NCBI GenBank assembly: GCA_031266615.1
Contig: JAISAR010000056.1
Location: 1-7,866, forward strand
Length of the DNA: 7,866 nt
Source: Rickettsiales bacterium
GTDB lineage: Bacteria; Pseudomonadota; Alphaproteobacteria; Rickettsiales; Anaplasmataceae
Reading direction: 5' to 3'
This document shows, in pieces, positions 5,854-7,866 of this stretch. A program made the translations under genes and the position numbers. The notes under the pieces are model-generated. The model searched no databases. It worked only from the letters and a program-made list of their open reading frames with translations, and was not told where the DNA came from. Numbering within the stretch: position 1 is the stretch's first letter; the number at the start of each line of letters is the position of its first letter.

Positions 5854-7341
5854 ATGAGAAGTAAGGTTTTATCTATATTTACATGTTTTTTGATTTCGTT
5901 CTCCTCGTATGCTAACATGTTTGACTGGGGTGCAAAAAAAGTTGCAGATACTAACACTTCTGTATGCAACTGTAATCAAGGACTTGCTGACTTGGTAGAA
6001 GAACTTATTCCTGCAGTTGTAAATATCTCGAGCGAACAAATCATCAAACAAGAAAGTAACAATAGAACTAGAATCCCTTTTACACCAAGAAATAATTTTT
6101 TTGATGATTTCAGAGAGTTTTTTGAGCATTTTGATCAATTTTTTATGGATAGAGGTCCAAGTATCAATAGAGAGGTAGTGCTGCTTGGGTCTGGATTTAT
6201 TATAGACAAAAGTGGAACTATCGTAACTAATTATCACGTTATTAAAAACGCTCAAGACATCACAGTTACTATGAATGATAATACTTATTTCAAAGCAGAA
6301 GTTTTAGGTTACGACGCAAAAACTGATCTTGCTGTGCTTCAGATCAAAGCTGATAAAGACCTTTCTTTTGTAGCATTTGGTGACTCTGATAAAGCAAGGG
6401 TTGGTGATACGGTCATGGCAATAGGCAATCCATTTGGGTTGGGTGGCTCTGTAAGCACAGGAATTATATCTGCAAGGTCCAGAGACATTAGCATTGGCAC
6501 CATGAATGAATTTATTCAAACTGACGCTGCAATCAATAGAGGCAACTCTGGGGGACCATTATTTGATTTAAATGGAAAAGTCATAGGTATTAATACCGCC
6601 ATCTATTCCCCATCTGAATCTGGCGGTAACGTGGGTATAGGCTTTGCCATACCGTCTAATCTAGCTGTATCAATTATTGACACACTAAAAAGCGGCAAGA
6701 AGATAAAACACGGTTGGCTTGGTGTACAAGTTCAGCCTATAACAAGAGAATTTGCAGAGTCTTTGGGTTTAAAAGAGACAAGAGGTGCGTTAGTTGCAGA
6801 CATAGTAAAGGACAGTCCAGCGGAGAAAGGTGGTATTAAAGTAGGTGATATATTACTAGAATTTGATGGCAAAAAAGTTGAGAGAATGACACAACTACCT
6901 CAAATGGTTTCAAGAACTGAACCTGAGAAAAAAGTGCAAATTAAGTTACTGAGAAGTGGTAAAGAAGTTAACGTTAAGGCCATTATCGGAGAATCTACAA
7001 GTGACAGCCAAGGTAACAACCAAGAAGAAAATGAATCAACATCTGATTATATAACTGGTTTAACTGTTTCAAATCTACCACAAGAGTCAAAAGAGAGCAA
7101 AAATGACGTGCCTACAAAAGGTGTAATGGTTACCAACGTAGACGTTAACAGGAATGTTACGTTGCGTAGTATCAAAAAAGGAGACATTATTATGCAAATA
7201 AATGGAACTTATATAGAAAACGTTGAAAGTTTCCAAAATCAAATAAATTTAGCAAAAGAGAAGGATAAAGAAAAAGCAATAATGTTGCTTATTTATCGCA
7301 ACGGAAATCAGTTTTTTACTTCAATAAAGCTAAAAAAGTAA
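5854..7341 (+). CDS. degP: DegP/HtrA (Do-like) periplasmic serine protease and chaperone
   Basis: This trypsin-fold protease and chaperone degrades or holds misfolded envelope proteins. The 495-aa length is normal. A signal peptide spans residues 1-20 (cut after SYA). The catalytic triad is complete: His128 in TNYHV, Asp158 in KTDLAVL and Ser232 in GNSGGP. Before it lies a Phe-rich acidic stretch (80-98) where the regulatory LA loop sits. Two PDZ domains follow, about 286-378 (starting at GWLGV) and 400-493, joined by a polar linker rich in Ser, Asn and Glu. Cys38 and Cys40 lie close together near the mature N-terminus. The ATG is 3 bases after the hflC stop, with AAGGGA inside the end of hflC as ribosome binding site. 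Placement after hflKC makes an envelope quality-control operon, as in other Rickettsiales. Confidence 0.97.
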   Translation: MRSKVLSIFTCFLISFSSYANMFDWGAKKVADTNTSVCNCNQGLADLVEELIPAVVNISSEQIIKQESNNRTRIPFTPRNNFFDDFREFFEHFDQFFMDRGPSINREVVLLGSGFIIDKSGTIVTNYHVIKNAQDITVTMNDNTYFKAEVLGYDAKTDLAVLQIKADKDLSFVAFGDSDKARVGDTVMAIGNPFGLGGSVSTGIISARSRDISIGTMNEFIQTDAAINRGNSGGPLFDLNGKVIGINTAIYSPSESGGNVGIGFAIPSNLAVSIIDTLKSGKKIKHGWLGVQVQPITREFAESLGLKETRGALVADIVKDSPAEKGGIKVGDILLEFDGKKVERMTQLPQMVSRTEPEKKVQIKLLRSGKEVNVKAIIGESTSDSQGNNQEENESTSDYITGLTVSNLPQESKESKNDVPTKGVMVTNVDVNRNVTLRSIKKGDIIMQINGTYIENVESFQNQINLAKEKDKEKAIMLLIYRNGNQFFTSIKLKK

Positions 7342-7446
7342 TTTCGTAAATCATTTACCAAATTCACAAAATAGCAACGTTGTAAGTTTGCCGCTGTAAC
7401 ACTTTAGCCCAAGTTAAAACCGACCTACTATATGAAAAACTAGCCT

Positions 7447-7495
7447 ACCGTTATTCCAGCTACACAGCTAGAATCTCATTGCACTTTATAACGGT
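7447..7495. repeat. Nested palindrome (possible cruciform)
   Basis: ACCGTTAT (7447-7454) pairs perfectly with ATAACGGT (7488-7495). Inside, TTCCAGCT (7454-7461) pairs with AGCTAGAA (7466-7473) with one mismatch around the loop ACAC. The TTCCAGC element relates it to the palindromic units at 350-372. It lies 106 bases after the degP stop and has no T-run, so a terminator role is not supported. Confidence 0.6.
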
Positions 7496-7565
7496 GTCAT
7501 TCCAGTAGCCCCTCCTCCTGTCATCCCAGCGTCCTCTTCTTGTCATCCCAGCGCGTGATGCTCGG
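7496..7565. repeat. Three short tandem GTCATyCCAG units
   Basis: GTCATTCCAG at 7496 and GTCATCCCAG at 7520 and 7542 recur at intervals of 24 and 22 bases, separated by pyrimidine-rich spacers such as CCCCTCCTCCT and TCCTCTTCTT. The last unit is a degenerate palindrome with GCTCGGAT (7559-7566). On the minus strand the spacers read as purine runs containing AGGAGG, the same tail that follows the palindromes at 281 and 437. The region 7342-7446 upstream shows no gene and no clear terminator. Confidence 0.7.
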
Positions 7566-7849
7566 ATCTGAGATACTACTTTAGTAATAAATATTTAAGA
7601 GATTTACCGGATGAGAAAAAAAAGCAAAAGAAGCCCTAGTCGGTATTTATTTTCAGTATTGGCGTTTTTATGCCTTAAACGCTGCAATTTAGCGACTTTT
7701 AAACTGCAACAGACCTTAGTTTAAATATTAAAAAATTTGCTAAGCAGAAAAAAAGGCAAAAGAAACCCAGAGCAGCTAGTATTCAAATTCTCCCTTGTTC
7801 TATTTGACGTTCTATACTGTCTTAAACGACTTATAAGCGCGTTTCAGCT
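7520..7849 (-). repeat. Right arm of the ~330-bp dispersed repeat
   Basis: This is the reverse complement of 1-335. The outer 33 bases (7817-7849) and a stretch of 46 bases (7624-7669) are identical to the left arm, while the parts between have diverged by substitutions and small indels. Its two internal modules both carry the A-rich, GCAAAAGAA-like tract (7624-7632 and 7757-7766). No ORF is credible here. Bases 7850-7866 lie outside the arm as far as can be seen. Together with the left arm it encloses all genes of the window, about 7.2 kb apart. Confidence 0.85.
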
Positions 7850-7866
7850 TGTATAGGTAAAAACCA

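Noticed and set aside
7346..7358. Terminator after degP formed by GTAAAT-C-ATTTAC
   Set aside because: The arms are only 6 bp of mostly A-T pairs with a one-base loop and no T-run follows, so it should not terminate.
1..7849. Composite transposon bounded by inverted repeats
   Set aside because: No transposase or integrase is inside, and the cargo (hflK, hflC, degP, cutA, tRNA-Gln) is conserved housekeeping content. Two independent insertions of a dispersed repeat explain it better.

Overview
The window looks like a chromosomal segment of an insect-type Wolbachia (Alphaproteobacteria, Rickettsiales). The evidence is the low GC content, the short dispersed palindromes of the ATCCCAGTG-n5-CACTGGGAT type that litter Wolbachia genomes, the Rickettsiales-style hflK-hflC-htrA cluster, and a large Ser/Pro-rich membrane protein of the sort these endosymbionts carry. 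I cannot assign a supergroup from sequence alone.

Layout. Positions 1-335 and about 7520-7849 are two copies of one ~330-bp dispersed repeat in inverted orientation, so almost the whole window lies between inverted repeat arms. Each arm is built of two diverged modules and ends on the inner side in palindromic GTCATCCCAG-type units. Inside the left arm come further palindromes (to ~467), then a small plus-strand ORF of 98 aa with a near-perfect Shine-Dalgarno (505-801). A minus-strand block follows, transcribed right to left: a 525-aa Ser/Pro-rich membrane protein with its own terminator (1936-3513), then cutA (1486-1821) from a good sigma70-like promoter, tRNA-Gln(UUG) (1421-1495) and a 197-aa membrane protein (809-1402). 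The plus-strand block holds a 69-aa single-pass membrane protein (3657-3866) and the tight hflK-hflC-degP operon (3941-7341). The last 525 bp carry no gene, only a large cruciform-forming palindrome, short GTCATCCCAG repeats and the right arm.

How the genes fit together. HflK and HflC form the inner-membrane SPFH complex that controls the FtsH protease, and DegP/HtrA is the periplasmic protease-chaperone, so the operon is an envelope protein-quality-control unit. cutA, tRNA-Gln and the 197-aa gene appear to form one transcription unit. The cutA stop codon is supplied by tRNA nucleotides T8-A9-G10, so processing of the tRNA would remove the stop from the cutA message. The 525-aa protein has a double membrane segment near its N terminus and a disordered tail with eukaryotic-type short motifs (SH3 ligand, YxxL, RRxS), which makes it a candidate host-interaction protein. 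The most unusual items are the cutA/tRNA overlap, the inverted repeat pair around conserved genes, the repeat-derived ribosome binding site, and the 69-aa protein, which resembles the N-terminal part of SPOR-domain proteins without the SPOR domain.
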